Assembly (NCBI RefSeq): GCF_030445035.2
Contig: NC_080682.1
Span: 29,432,770 to 29,496,769, forward strand
DNA from: Dasypus novemcinctus
Taxonomy: Eukaryota; Chordata; Mammalia; Cingulata; Dasypodidae
Direction of reading: 5' to 3'
Length of the DNA stretch: 64,000 nucleotides
The notes below the pieces were generated by a model. The model saw only the letters and a program-made list of their open reading frames with translations, was not told where the DNA came from and searched no databases. The stretch's first letter is position 1; the number at the start of each line of letters is the position of its first letter. A program made the translations under genes and the position numbers. Below, in pieces: positions 12,950-26,224 of the stretch.

Positions 12950-15900
12950 TTAAGTTGCTTCGGACTTGAGGTAAATCAAGTCATTTTACTCCATTATGGT
13001 TGTAAGGTAGAAGTGTTGGTATCATAAATTTGTAACTGAGGATTAAGAATTAATGAAGGATTATGATTACTGAATATTATAGAGATGCCTTTTTACTCTC
13101 TAGTATATTGTAGAAGAGCCAAGTGTAAACACTTGGAATTACTGAAACTTGCTAAACTAGAATCCAGATGTCTTGCTCTCTGATATTGTTTGTAAAACTA
13201 TATAACTTTTATTTGGACTAAGGCCCATTTTGTACCCATCCCCCATCCTGTTTTAGGATCACTAGACTGCCCATTAATGTTATTAATGAAGGAACCTGAG
13301 CCATAGCCCATTACTCATTGGCATGTACTTGCCTATTTTTGGATACTATAAAACTACCTGATTTACTGCAGCTCAGGGAAAAAATTTTAGGTCATTATGC
13401 CATGTGTGCTTCTTCACATGTACTAGCAACAGAACTCTTTATCTTTTTGAAATATCAGTGTCTCAGAAATTGGTCTTTGAAGTGCACCCACTTTTTCTTG
13501 GTCACAACTTGGTGACTCTGGTGGTACCAAGAGCAAAAGATCCCTAAATAATGAGTCTGAATGCCTGAGGCCCTAAGAGAGGCAAGCATGGCTCTTGAGC
13601 TTTTCACGGCCACTAGACCTTGTTGGTATAAAAGCTCAGCAATTGCATTTATCCTACCTTGATGGCACTCCAGACCCTATGGTCATTTAAAGCTTCAAAG
13701 AGAGAAATGATTCCAGCTCCAAGTCTGGACATCTAACTGGGTAACTGGCTTATCAAGATAGAAGTGGATTTGGAAGTTCATCCAGTGGTTCAAGCCCTCC
13801 AAACCTGGGTTTTAAGGACCTATGAGCTGCTTCCAGAATGATCCTAGAACTCTGACCTCCACACCTTTCCTGTTTCTGAATAACAGTCCATACAGGGTTT
13901 TAGACCCTGACCTGCTATTAAGTATACTCCTGGGAAATAAGCAACCCAGCAGTAATTTGGTATTTAGTAAAATATAGGAAGTATTAAATCTCTTTTTAAA
14001 TTGCTAATTGGTATCTTACGGCATTTGAATTGCACAAGTATTCTAATTGGTTACTCATTACTGAAATACTCTAAAATGTGAGATTCTAATTCTAATCAAC
14101 TTCCTAGATGTTGACCTTTATGCAGTCATTTGAAAAATTGGAAAGAGATGGCTGGATTACAGTTGTGTTGACTGATGTTGCTGGATTTTCTCTGTATATG
14201 TCAGTTTACTTCTGAAATTTCTGTTCTGTTCCATTTTACATTGATGAACACTATAAGAGAATATAAGTTTAACTTAAATTGTAGAAATATAGTATGCATA
14301 TCCCTATAGGCAGTCTAAAAGGAGAAACTGGGGCAAGCATGGTGAGTTTAGAGTTAGATTCCAAAAGAGAGTGAAAGAAAAGGTAAATGGACAAAATAGT
14401 ATTTTGTTCCAAATTAGAATATGATAGAAAAGTGAGTACATAAATCTTACTTATATCTAATAAATTATTTTCATGCAAAACAGGGAAGTAGAATGTAAAT
14501 TAGAGGAGATCCTATAGTGTTGTTTTTTCCTGTGATATATTCCAGATTTAAAACATTTATATTTAACTCAGACTAAAGGTAAACCTTGAAATAGCATGCA
14601 TATTGTTCATTGCAAAAATAAGTGATTAGTTCTTCAGTTAGTTTTGTTACTTAAAAAAATTAGAATACCATAAATAAATCATTGACATATAGTAATGATA
14701 ATGGTGTGATACATCTAGTGTTACTATTTTCCAAGATCCAGCTAGAGAAATCAAGGAAAAAACATTAAGAAAAGTGGAGGTAAGAAAGGGCCTCAAATAT
14801 ACAACTTTGAGTTTGCATTTTCTCCAGTAAATATTAGTGGACTATTAAATGGTATGGCTCTGTCCTGGGTATTTTTGCTTCTTGCTGAGATATAATTGGG
14901 GAGAGAACCCTAATTCCATAGGGATGCTGAAAGTAAAGATGGTTTAGTCAAAGTGTATAGAAAATCAAATTAAAATAAGTTGCAAGTAGAGGCATCAAGT
15001 TAAATATTAAGGCCAAAAGTGAGAAAGGAATAATCTGGTAGAAGAGAAAAGCTATTTTTCTTACAGGTAAATTGGTATCTTGAAAGAACATAAATTCTGA
15101 AAGATGTGAGTTCCAATTAGTCTTTTTTTTACTAATACAAAAGTGTCTTACAGAATCAATTTAATGTTTATTTTTAAACTTTGTATTTATACTATTCTCC
15201 TGAAGGGTAAAAACAGCTATAACTAAATCTAGCAGAGTATGTATTAGTGCTTTTTTATGTTGATATGATTTTTCTATTGATATTTTATATTTACTTTATA
15301 ACACTATAAAACTCTGAGACTCAAGATTCAACAAGTCTAAATGTAAATAAGGTTTTATGCTCAAAATTGTCAGATATTTCTGAGTCACTCAGAAAAAATT
15401 GCATGCTATTTTAAGGGAGAATAAACCTCTGATATCTTTCTCCCAAACATGTTTCCTAGAAGAGATTTTCCTATTTAAAATTATATAATTTAAAAAATAA
15501 TTCACAATCATGAGAGTTAATTTCTTAATCATTTTTTAAGTTATTTCCCCTCACACAGTGATTCTTGAAGTCATAAAGGAAATGCTATATGTTTTAAGCA
15601 AATTATTTCACTCTTCTTGAGAATTATTGAAAAATACTATTGAGAACTTGAGAGAGAAAGCTGGCATTGAAAGTTTCAAGGGTTGTATCTCACATTTCTA
15701 CTTACAACTGTCATTGGAATGAACAAAATAATGGCTACTTGATATCATACAGATAATGAAATGTGATCGATAGCATTGTGACTCTCTTGTGTCCATTCTT
15801 TGCAATAATTAGCCCTGAAAATAATTTGCCTTTATTCATATCTGAATAGGTACTTACTTGGGTTTTAAAATATGACATTACAAGTTTTGCCAGGACCTTA

Positions 15901-17539
15901 TATTCTTTTTTTAAGCACAGATAAGGGATTCTTATAGCATGCATCACTTAAATTAAATATAGAATATTATTCACAAAAAATATTATGTGTCCAAAACTCT
16001 ACTAATTTCTATATGGAAATACCAAGAATCATGAAACACAGTCACTGTTTATATGATGTAACTGAGTGAGGGGCAGATTTGACCCAGATGTAAAGTACTC
16101 TAAAATCAGTATTAAGTCACACATAATTCAGGTGTTAATGCATAAAGTTTGATTTCATATTAACACTTAAAACACTCTCTAAGGAATTCATTAAGGTTTT
16201 CCTATTTGATGGTTAAAAAAACCTGATATTTATAAAACTTGCAATGACATAAATTTAACTATCACATATATGTAAAATATTTTCTAATACACAAAGGATA
16301 AAATACTGAGAACCACAAAGAAAACCACTTCTTTTAGGTATCAGATAATACCATGGATCAGAATGGATCAGAAACAGAGGTCTCTGCATCCAAAATGAAA
16401 ATGAAAAACCCAGAGGTTTTGAGATTGGTAAGGCTAGGGAAGCCAGGAGTTATGCCTAAAACAACAGTTGAGTGCAGATGAAAAAAACATATATCCCTTA
16501 TCATCCCATTATGCAAGACATTGGGATAAATCGGTTGGTAAGTTTAAAGAAAAAGAAAAGAATGAGAGGGTGGAGATGCATCTTTAAACAAATTGTTTCA
16601 ACAGATCTATTCATATGGTTCTGATGAAGTGAAGAAGGTCATGAACAAATCAGTTATAAAATCTTGCAGTACAGTTTTGAATACCAACTGGTCTAATAAA
16701 TGTATAAGGAAAGTTGAACTCAACCCCCACATGATATAGAATGGAAAAAGTACTATATAAATTAATTTGCTATAAAAAGTGATATAAAAATAAAGAAATT
16801 ATGTTCCCTGAAAAAGTGCTAATTAAATATAATTCAATGTAAAAATGATAATGATAGACTTCATGTAAGGAAACAGTGGGTTTTTTGAATATTGAAAAAG
16901 CTTGCTCAAGAACTATTTATTGAGTGCTATCTTATGCTGCTATATTCTGGAGATTCTACAATCACAAATGAGATCATAATAACATAAAATAAAAATGCCG
17001 AATGATAAAATAAAGTGCAGGTAAGTTCTTTAAAATGTCTCAATAATTCTCACAAATCTTCAGAGGTAGATATTTATTTCATATTTTTTTCATCTATAAG
17101 AACTGGTTTGAAAGTTTAAATAATTACCAAGTAAACTGAAATCCAAATTCATGGAATTCTAAATCCAACCCTATACCTTAAAAAAGTGAGCAATGAGTTG
17201 GAATCCTAGCATGTGTATGAAATAGGAAAAAATATGCAAAATGTGAGCCTTTGTATCTTCATCCAAAAAAAAAGACAAAACATGAGAACATTAACACTTA
17301 ACTCAAGAAGAATATTTGAGAAATAAAAGAGAAAATGTTATAGAAATCAATTGGCCTAAACACCAGTATTACAATTAAAACCATTATACCGCTTCTATTC
17401 TAGATATTATCCAATTCTGTGGTTCTGTTAATTGATTTCATTGTTTAAATTCCTGTATTGTCCACCTACATACCAACACCTCAGAAAGTCATTGAATAAT
17501 CGTATGTCTACCAAATCACTGCCAAAATATATTTGCTAC
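12950..17539. other. Intergenic, largely unique
   Basis: I see no gene. Short open frames (for example 13318-13515 and 14269-14478) have no homology I recognise. Old MIR-type remnants lie at the right end and are listed separately. Confidence 0.45.
16910..17190 (+). repeat. MIR-like SINE remnants
   Basis: At 16915-16985 'ttgagtgct...ggagattctaca' resembles the region of ancient tRNA-derived MIRs that reads 'attgagtgcctactatgt'. At 17038-17150 'ataattctcacaaatcttcagaggtaga' followed by a degenerate 'gaaact...aagtttaaataattacc' matches the MIR core pattern. Both are highly diverged. Confidence 0.5.
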
Positions 17540-18177
17540 AGGACTGTGGCAACATGGCCAACAGATCAGGCAGATAAGGCTCAGCTTTCAATGTAACAAT
17601 GGAGAAAGTGCCAGAAGCTGCCTTGGGAACCTGCTTTGGGGTACAGAAGACCAGGACACTGTTTTACAACTCCCAGGAGAGTGAAGGACAGAGATATGAA
17701 GAAGTCAAAACAGCACACTTTGAGTTATTAAACTTCCTGGCCACTGGGAGGGTACAGGACAGATTTGGAAGCCAGGAGGAAATTGTGGGTTGCTTGCTCT
17801 GGCGTCTGAAATAGCACATATACCCTGCCCTAGGAGCTGATAGCCTAGGTGGAGACATTGGCTACTTGCTCCAGAGTGTGATGGCAGATTCCCTGAGAGG
17901 AAGAAGTGTCTGGGAGTAGAAGAGTGGTATCTTTGTGATGAGTTTAGCCAACTGGGCCCCCTTTGAATATCAGAAGGGACCCTCACTTGACAGGAAGAGG
18001 GGAGGGGGATAACTTCAGATACACTGTCATGCCTAGTCACTTAGGTAAAGAGATGAATTACATCAGAGAGGAGGAAGAGACAGGTAGCTGATCAGCAGGA
18101 CTCCAAAGGACCGCAGGGAATCTAACTTGCCCCAGGGAAAAGGGATTGATAGCCTTATGAAAGACTAACTCACCTAA

Positions 18178-18255
18178 GGAGACAGTTTAGCTCAGTGAAA
18201 GAATTCTTGCCTCCCATATATGAGGTCCCTGGTTAGATTCTGGGCTATTCCTTGA
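18178..18255 (+). repeat. tRNA-derived SINE head
   Basis: The A-box-like 'agtttagctcagtgaaaga' and B-box-like 'ggttagattctgggc' lie 50 bp apart, as in tRNA-derived SINEs. The anticodon region 'ttgcctcccatatatgagg' resembles the other short SINEs in this window. It lies inside the L1 5'UTR region. Confidence 0.55.
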
Positions 18256-18654
18256 GAAGCAATCCATTGGGTTATCAGGCATCCAGGTGAAACATAATGA
18301 TAGGTAACATATAGACATTCTGTTTGTATTAGCTTTTCTTGGATCTCTTATTTTATGAAAAGTTTCCTTTTTGTAAATTTTCCTCATTTCAACATTAAAC
18401 CACCATTCACACCCTGCAGAGGCAGGCTTCAGGATGAGTGATTGATGAACTCAAACAGCCTAAGAAGATCTTTAGGGATATAGGAGACAAGGTTGTTTTT
18501 TGTGTTTATTTTTGTTTTCTTCTTTCTTCGTTTTAAAAACAAGTCAGTGCAGTCTTGTTTCTTGTTTGTAGTATTTCCCCTTCCTTTGTTTCTCTGTTTT
18601 TTTTTTTTCATTTTGAATACTTTTCTCTATGTATTCCTTTTCTCACCATCTTTT

Positions 18655-18833
18655 TAATTTTTTAAGATTTATTTTATTTATTTCTCTCCACCTCCATGGT
18701 TTTATTTCCTCACATTTATTGTGTCTGTTTGACTTCCTTGCTTCTTTAGGAGGCACTGGGAGCCAAACCTGGGACCTTGGATGTGGGAAGGAGGTGTGTA
18801 ATTGCTTGAGCCACCTCTGCTTCCTGTTTTATT
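18655..18833 (-). mobile_element. Short tRNA-derived SINE, minus strand
   Basis: Read on the minus strand it begins 'ggaagcagaggtggctcaag', continues with a B-box-like 'ggtttggctccc' and ends in an A-rich (AAAT)n-type tail (the T-rich start at 18655-18690 on the plus strand). The head is related to, but distinct from, the long DAS SINE head. Confidence 0.75.
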
Positions 18834-19130
18834 GTTTCTCTTACTCTGTTTTTCCTCACCAGGTCTGTTGTTGCATCATCTCATTGTGTCAGCTTGCCAC
18901 ACCTGCCCATCCTGTCAGCTCACTCTTGTATAGGGCACCAGGAAACTCTGATCCCTGCTTTGTTGTGTCTCTTACCATGCTTTTTCTTTCTTGTGTCTCC
19001 TGTTGTATCAGATGGCCACACATTCCTGCCACAGAAGCTCACTGTCCTCTTTAGGATGCACCAAGATTTAAACTAGCAACCTCCCATGTGGTAGGTGGGA
19101 GCCCAGTTGCCTGAACGATAAATACTTCCC
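18834..19130 (-). mobile_element. Second tRNA-derived SINE, minus strand
   Basis: The minus-strand head near 19120-19050 carries 'cacctaccacatgggagg' and a B-box-like 'agtttaaatcttgg'. The body contains imperfect CACAACAA-type repeats and ends against the neighbouring SINE at 18833. The two lie head to tail and probably inserted in succession. Confidence 0.65.
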
Positions 19131-19664
19131 TCTCCTTCATCTTTGCATCTTCTGTTTTCTGTTTTCTTTCATTCCATATCTTTTTACTTGGTCTCCAATT
19201 TTTCTCATTTTTATTTCTCTCTCTCTCCCTTCTTCTCTTTTTTTCTCTTTTTTTATTTTTTTCTTTCTCTCTTTTCCTTTTCCTTTCTCATCTTCTCAGC
19301 ATTCTGGTCTTTTACTTAATTCTATATATTTCTCTATTCTAGGCAGAGGAAAGAATTAGCAATGTGAAAGATAGTATACCTGAAGTCAGATAGTAGAACA
19401 GATAGATAAAACGATAGAAGTCCAACAGGGACTTAAGGATTTGATTGACAACACTAAACACACAACAACCATATGCATTATAAATATCCCAGCAGGAGAA
19501 CAGAAAGAGTTTTGGAGATAATAATGGCTGAAAACCTCCCAACCATATTGAGGGAGATGGACATACATGTCCATGATGTGCAGTACAACCCAAACAGTAT
19601 GAATCCAAACAGGCCTACTCCAAGATATATACTTGTCCAATTTTCCAGCGTTCAAGACAAAGTG

Positions 19665-21009
19665 AGATGGACTCACCACACTCAGCTAAGATGGAGTTGA
19701 AGAAGGACAACCACCACACCATGGAGCCTAGAGTGATTACAACTGAAAGTGGAAGGATTGCATCCAGCATCCAGGTGGAATCTGAGCCTCCTCTTGACAT
19801 AGAGGTGCAATGGACACAACCAATCCAATGTCCACATAGAAAAGGTGGCATTGGATTGGGAAAAGTGGACATGGTGGCTGATGGGTATGGGGAAAATGAC
19901 CTCATACGGAAGGTTCAACGCGGATCAGCAGAATATCCCTGTCTACATAAAATAACATGACTTTAAAATGCTGTTTGACCTAATGTAAGGGGGAAATGGA
20001 AAGGAGAAATGAGTTTATATGGCTATGAGTCTCTAAAAAAGAGTCTGGAGGCTGTCAGAAGGATTGCCCTTATGCACAACTGAGCAGAGTCTGAGAGACA
20101 GATAAAGCAGATACAACCCCCTTTGAGGTTGTATTGGTTCCTTTGAGGGCTAAAGAGACCCATGGGAGTTATGGTCATGGCCGATGGGGTTAACTACCAG
20201 GTCAGATGGCCCCTCTTTGGAAATGGTGTTTATGTGTGATGAATCTGGACTCAGATGGAATCTCTCTTCATAAGACTTTCATGCTAATGTGCTGGAGGTG
20301 CAGTTAGTGTTGGGGTTTAAGATATATTTAGGGGCCTTGAATCTCTGGACTGACAATGTGATAGCCAGGTCCTGAGCCTCAACAGACTCCAGCACCTACA
20401 ATCTGATTCATTGGACTCACCACACTCAGCTAAGATGGAGTTGAAGAAGGACAATCTGATTCATTGGACTCACCACACTCAGCTAAGATGGAGTTGAAGA
20501 AGGACAACCACCACACCATGGAGCCTAGAGTGATTACAACTGAAAGTGGGAGGATTGCATCCAACATCCATGTGGAATCTGAGCCTCCTCTTGACATAGA
20601 GGTGCAATGGACACAACCAATCCAATGTCCACATAGAAAAGGTGGCATTGGATTGGGAAAAGTGGACATGGTGGCTGATGGGTATGGGGAAAGGCAGGAA
20701 GAGATGAGAGGTGGAGGCGTCTTTGGGACATGGAGCTGCCCTGGATGGCGCTTCAGGGGCAATCTCCAGACATTGTAAATCCTCACAGGGCCCACTGGAT
20801 GGAATGGGAGAGAGTATGGGCCATGATGTGGACCATTGACCATGAGGTGCAGAGGTGTCATGATGATGAGAATGAGTGTTGCTTGGGGGGGGGGGGAGAG
20901 AGGTGGGGTGGGGGTGGTGGGGTTGAATGAGACCTCATATATATATATATATTTTTTAATGTAATATTATTACAAAGTCAATAAAAAAAAAGACCAAAAA
21001 AAAAAAAAA
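19665..21009 (+). mobile_element. 1.6 kb retroposon, copy B (rearranged)
   Basis: The insert is flanked by an 11 bp duplication, aagacaaagtg, at 19654-19664 and 21010-21020, and ends in poly(A). It splits L1 ORF1 sequence. Inside, a 227 bp block occurs twice: 19669-19895 and 20466-20692, with about three differences. The first occurrence lies upstream of sequence that precedes it in copies A and D. A 53 bp segment is also tandemly duplicated (20399-20451 and 20452-20504). A poly(G) run and a (TA)n tract lie near the 3' end (20885-20952). Confidence 0.8.
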
Positions 21010-21934
21010 AAGACAAAGTGGGAATACTGAAAGTAGGAAGAGAAAAGAGAACCATCACAAACAAGGGAAACTCGATAAGATTAAGTGCTGGTTTCTCACC
21101 TGAAACCATGGAGACAAGAAGAGAGTGGTATGATAGAGTTAAGGTGCTAAAAGAAAAACTTTTAGCCAAGAAATATTTATCCAGCAGAGCTGGCATCTAA
21201 AAATGAGGGAGAGCTCAAAATATTCACAAATAAAGATACATTAAGAGAATATGTCAATAAGAAACATGCACTTCAAGAAATACTAAAGGAAGTTCTGCAG
21301 GTCAACATGAAAAAACAGGAGAAAGCAAGTGGGAGGAGAGTGTAAGAACAACTAAAAAGAAGAAAAGAATTAAAAAAACATATTGCATGCATAAACCTAA
21401 AGAAAATATTGCTAATGCTATTCCTTGTCACTAATATTGAATGTTAATGGATTAAACTCACCGGTCAGGAAATATGTTCTACTGTATTCTGTCTATTAGA
21501 AATGCACCTAAAAACAAGGGGTGCAAGGAGACTGAAAGTGAATGTCTGGAAAACAATTTTATAAGCAAACAATAGCTAAAAGGTGTGGGAATGGCTATAA
21601 TAATATCAGACAAAATAGACTTTAAATGAAAAACTATTGTAAGGGACAAAGAAAGACAAACCCTTAGCTAGACCAACAAAGATAAAAAGGGAGAAGATGC
21701 AAATACATAAAATAAGAATCAAAGAAGGGGATATAATCTCTGACCCCACAGAGATAATGAGTATCATAAAAAGATACTTTGAAAAATTATAAGCCAACAA
21801 GATGGATAATTTAGAGGAAAGGGACAAATTCCTAGAAATACACAAACAGCCTACATTGTCAAAATAAAGAATAGATTATCTCAACGGACCAATCACAAGC
21901 AATGAAATATAATTAGTCATCAAAAACCTCCCAA

Positions 21935-22666
21935 TAAATAGGAATTTGTGACAAATTTAATGCTACTGAGAAGATAAGGATTAGAATTTTGCAATTGCCA
22001 ACAGCGCAGTCATGGGAAACACTGAAAATTACTATTTGGAATCTGTGACAGTTTGAATTTCTTTTATGAATCCCTTCCCAAAAAAGATTACATTTTTGAA
22101 CTAGGCCCTTTTGATTGAACTACACCAATGAGGCATGACTCAGTTGACTCTCCTCCCACTTACTGCATCTTACGTAAATGGAGACATAGAAGGGAAACAT
22201 AGGAAAAGGGAGGTCTACCATTTTTGATCCATGACAGAGAGGACTTGAGGATCACAAGCAACCAAAGCCTGAACATGAAGCCCCAAGGATGCTGGGTGCA
22301 TAGAGCAGCTCAAGGCTGAAGAAAGGAATGATATGCCTGATAACCCACAGATGAACTCTGGAAGAAAGCAGAGCAGCTGCGACTGAAAGAGGAGGCCCAG
22401 AAAAAGAAAAGCCATAAGACATAGTCCTGGTTGCCCACAGTTGAGTTCCAGGAAACAATACATTTTGGAGGAGAAGGGAAGGACCTCCACAGAGATCAGA
22501 GGCTATCTTGCTTCATCATGTGGCAGGACACCAGCATCATCAGTAGCTGGCTTTGGTGAGAAAACATCTCTCTGATGCCTTAATTTGGAATTTCATAGCC
22601 TCAGAATTGTAAGCTTTTATACTAATAAAATTCTAATTATAAAAGCCAAAAAAAAACCAACAACCT
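21935..22666 (+). mobile_element. Retroposed LTR-bearing transcript inside L1
   Basis: The insert is flanked by a 12 bp duplication, aaaacctcccaa, at 21923-21934 and 22667-22678. Most of it (22044 onward) is an LTR of MaLR-like layout starting 'tgtgacagtttgaattt'. It carries an AATAAA signal at 22624 and switches to an A run about 20 bp later, in the middle of what would be the LTR. About 110 bp of other sequence precedes the LTR. This is what a polyadenylated LTR-terminated RNA copied by L1 machinery would look like, rather than an ordinary LTR integration. Confidence 0.65.
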
Positions 22667-22678
22667 AAAACCTCCCAA

Positions 22679-25030
22679 CAAGGAAGAGCCCAGGACCACA
22701 TGGAGCCACAGGTGAATTCTACCAAACATTCTGGAAAGAACTAACACCAACCCTGCTTAAACATTTACAAAAAGTAGAAGAGGGAACATATTCTAATTCC
22801 TTTTGTGATGCCAACATCGCCTTAATACCAAAGCCAAAGATGCCAAAAGAAAGGAAAACTATAAACCATTCTCTCTAATGAACCTAGATGCCAAAATCCT
22901 CAAAAAAATACTTGCTAATAATATTCAACAACACATAAAATGAATTATACAGCATGACCAAGTGGGTCTAATTGCTGGTAGGCAACATAATAAAATCAAT
23001 CATTGTAATATACCATAAAAATAGATTGAATGAAAAAAACTACATGATCATCTAAATAGATGCAGAAAAAGCATTCAACAAAATATAGCACATTTCTTGA
23101 TAAAAACACTACAAAAGTTAGGAATAGAAGGAAACGTTCTTCACATGATAAAAGGTATATATGAAAAATCCACAGCTAACATCATATCCAATTGTGAAAT
23201 CCTACACCCTTTCCCTCTAAGATCAAGAGCAAAACAAGGATGCCCATTTTCATTGCTTCTATTTAACATTGTGTTAGAAGTATAAGCTTGAGCACTTAGA
23301 CAAGAAAAATATATAAATAAAATTTCACTATTTGCAGACCACATGAACCCATACATTCAAAGCCCTGAGAAAGCTTCTAGAGCATAAACATGAGTTCAGC
23401 AAAGTCACAGGATATAAGATCAACATGCAAAAATCAGTAGCATTTCTGTGCACTAATAGCAAGCAATCTAAGGAGGAAATCAAGGAAAATACCCCATTTA
23501 CAATAGAAAATAAAAGAATCAAATACCTGGGAATAAATTTAACCAAAGATGTAAATGACTTGTATGCAGAAATCTACACAATACTGTTAAAGGAAATCAA
23601 AGAAGACTTAAATAAATGGAAGAATATTCTTTATTCATGGATAGAAACACTAAACATCATTAAGATGTCTATTCTACCTAAACAAATCTACAGATTTAAT
23701 GCAATCCCCCCCAAAAAAAAATCACCACAGCATTTTTTTTTTACTGAATTGAAAAAACAACTCCAAAGTTCATTTGAAAGGGCAAGAGGCCCTGAAAAGC
23801 TAAAGACATATTGAAATAGAAAAATGAAATTGGAGAAATCACACAACCTGACCTTAAAGCATACTACAAAACTGCAGTGGTCAAAACTACATGATATTGG
23901 CACAAGGATAGACATATTCACAAATGGACCCAAATAGAGAGTTCTGATATGGCTCTTTGCATATACCATCAAATGATATTTGACAAGACCACCAAGACTA
24001 TTCAGCTGGGGAGAATGGCCTCTTCAACAAACTGTGCTTGGAGAACTGGATATCCATATCCAAAAACATGAGAGAGGAACAACATCAAACATCTTTTACA
24101 AAAATTAACTCAAGAGGGATCAAAGATCTAAATATAAGAGCCAAGAACATAAAGAATTTGGAAGATAATAGAGGGAAGTATCTACAGGATCTTGTATTAG
24201 GAAATGTTTTCAAGAACTTTACACCCAAAGTACAAGGAATGAAAGGAAAAAAAATAGACATATGAGACCTCAAGTTAAAAACTTTTGTACCACAACGTAT
24301 TTTGTCAAGAAAGTGAAAAGCAGCCTATTCAATGGAAGAAAACATTTGATAACCATACATCTGATAGGGGCCTAATGAAGAAATCCTACACCTTGAAAAT
24401 AAAATGGCGAACAGCTCATTTGCAAAATGGGCAAGTGATTTGAATAGACACTTCTCCAAACAAGAAATATGATTGTCTAAAAAGCACATGAAAATATGCT
24501 TGACATCATTAACTATTAGGAAACACAAATCAAAACTACAATGAGGTATCATCTTACACCCATTCGACTGGTGGCTATTAAAAATAGAGGACTTCAAGTG
24601 TTGGAAAGGATGTGAAGGAATGGGAAACCTCATCCACTGATGATGGGAATGTAAATGGTGCAGCCATTGTGGAGGACAATTTGTCAGTTCCTCAGAAAAC
24701 TAACAAAAGAACTTCTAAATGAGCCAGCAATTTCACTGTTGTGTATATGCCCAGAAGAACTGAATACAAGGACATGAACAGATAAATGCACACCAATGTT
24801 CACAGAGGCATTATTCACTACTGCCAAAGGTTGGGATCAGCCCAGATGCCCTTCAACAGATGAATGGATAAACAAATTGTGGTATATACATACAAAGGAA
24901 TATTATCTAGCTGTAAGAAGGAATATAGTATTAACACACTGGATAATGTGGAAGTATCTTGCGGACCTTACTTTCTGTGACACAAACCAGGTACTGAAGG
25001 ACAAATATTACATGACCTCACTGTTATGAA
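22679..25030 (+). pseudogene. L1 ORF2 remnant: RT and C-terminal domain
   Basis: This is the best-preserved coding remnant of the 17.5-26 kb L1. It starts at the RT N-terminal block (the pro-gly-x-x-gly segment near 22690), continues through the RT palm (open segment 23097-23285) and the active-site region near 23325-23345, where the second aspartate of the expected F/YADD motif reads as histidine (FADH). Open segments follow at 23425-23814 and 24038-24265, and the typical C-terminal block is at 24796-25029. Premature stops and frameshifts separate these segments, so no functional RT can be made. Confidence 0.8.
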
Positions 25031-26224
25031 ACAAGGAAACTGAGTGGACTCACAGAGTTAGAATTTAGAAGATAGGCTTATAGGGAATAAAAAGGGAGAA
25101 GAAGTTTGTGAGCCAATGCTCATATGGGCAAAATCTATGATAAAGTTGAAGAGTGCAGTTGTGCTGTGGAGGGACATGACAGTGGTGCAATGATACTATT
25201 GGGTTGCCCGGTCCTGGTATGTGAGGGGATTTGGGTGGAGAGGGTGGGTTGGAATGTTTACTGGACTGGGGGTTTGGTGGGCACATGGTTGAAACTACAA
25301 TGTTGGGAATGCTCCTTTGGCAATATGGCAAGTGGGGGTTACTGGTTTAAAAATGTTGGGTTTGGGGAGCATTTGGGACAGTGCAAACCATGGGCAGGTT
25401 TCTAGGGAGTGTGTGAGTGTTCATCTTGCTATAGTATGTTTTATCAATGGGTGGAGACCCACATGATAAGTGGCAAGGTGGTGGACTCCCATCCATTTTG
25501 TTCTCAAGTAGAGGGATAGGAGGTGTTGAGAGCATGGGTGGTACATAATAGGTGAGAGCAAACCAGTGTTTCAAGCTTTCAGTGTTGTTGCAATTAATTA
25601 TATATCTTGTCCTTCAAGGACAAGGACAAGGAAGCATGGTAGTTTCCAGGGGTCCCAAGGGGAAAGAGGGAGGAATAGAACAGATGGAACAGGGAGCATT
25701 TTGGGGGTGGTGGAAGTGTTCTACATGATCTTGCTATGATAGAATTAGGCCATGCTAAATTGCATCACAATTTATAAAAGTGTATGGTCCAATATGTAAA
25801 CAATAATGTAAACCATTGATCATGGAAAGTAAGAGTCAATATTTGTATGTCAGTTGTAACAAATGTACCATCCAAATATAAAATGTTATTAATAGGGGAA
25901 GAGGGCAAAGGGGGGGAGGGTCTTAAGTATATCAGAGTCTCCTGTATTTGGCATATGAATTTTCTGTAAACTAAAATTTCTTTGACAACAAAATGAAAAA
26001 ATAGTAAGACACTGTGGAAACAAATGGAATAAAATGTCACTGTACATATAGGATAACAGATCTTACAGTGATAAAAGGCAAAATGTGAAAAACATTTTAA
26101 ATATCTTTCCATTATTTTTATTACAATTTTTATTGTTATTTTTAAAATTTTGTATTTTATTTCTTATTTTAAAAACTATCATTATTCATTTTCTTGTTAA
26201 TTATATTCAGCTGTTTTCTTGGTT

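Larger units (their letters stand above)
17540..26010 (+). mobile_element. Long decayed L1 with several nested insertions
   Basis: In order this L1 shows a 5'UTR-like region (about 17540-18500), an ORF1 fragment (about 19340-19664), the ORF1 C-terminus (21010-21250), the ORF2 start (about 21430), an endonuclease stub joined to the end of that domain near 21650, the RT domain (22679-23820), the C-terminal domain to about 25030, and a G-rich 3'UTR ending near 26000 with AATAAA-less A-rich sequence. SINEs (18178-19130), copy B (19665-21009) and a retroposed LTR (21935-22666) interrupt it. Removing each insert restores continuity. The whole element is inactive. Confidence 0.8.

Noticed and set aside
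17599-17814. 71-codon frame as a small gene
   Set aside because: It lies in the 5'UTR-like region of the 17.5-26 kb L1 and has no protein features of its own.
24796-25029. 77-codon frame with the WINKLWYIHTKEYY motif as a separate gene
   Set aside because: It is the C-terminal block of L1 ORF2.
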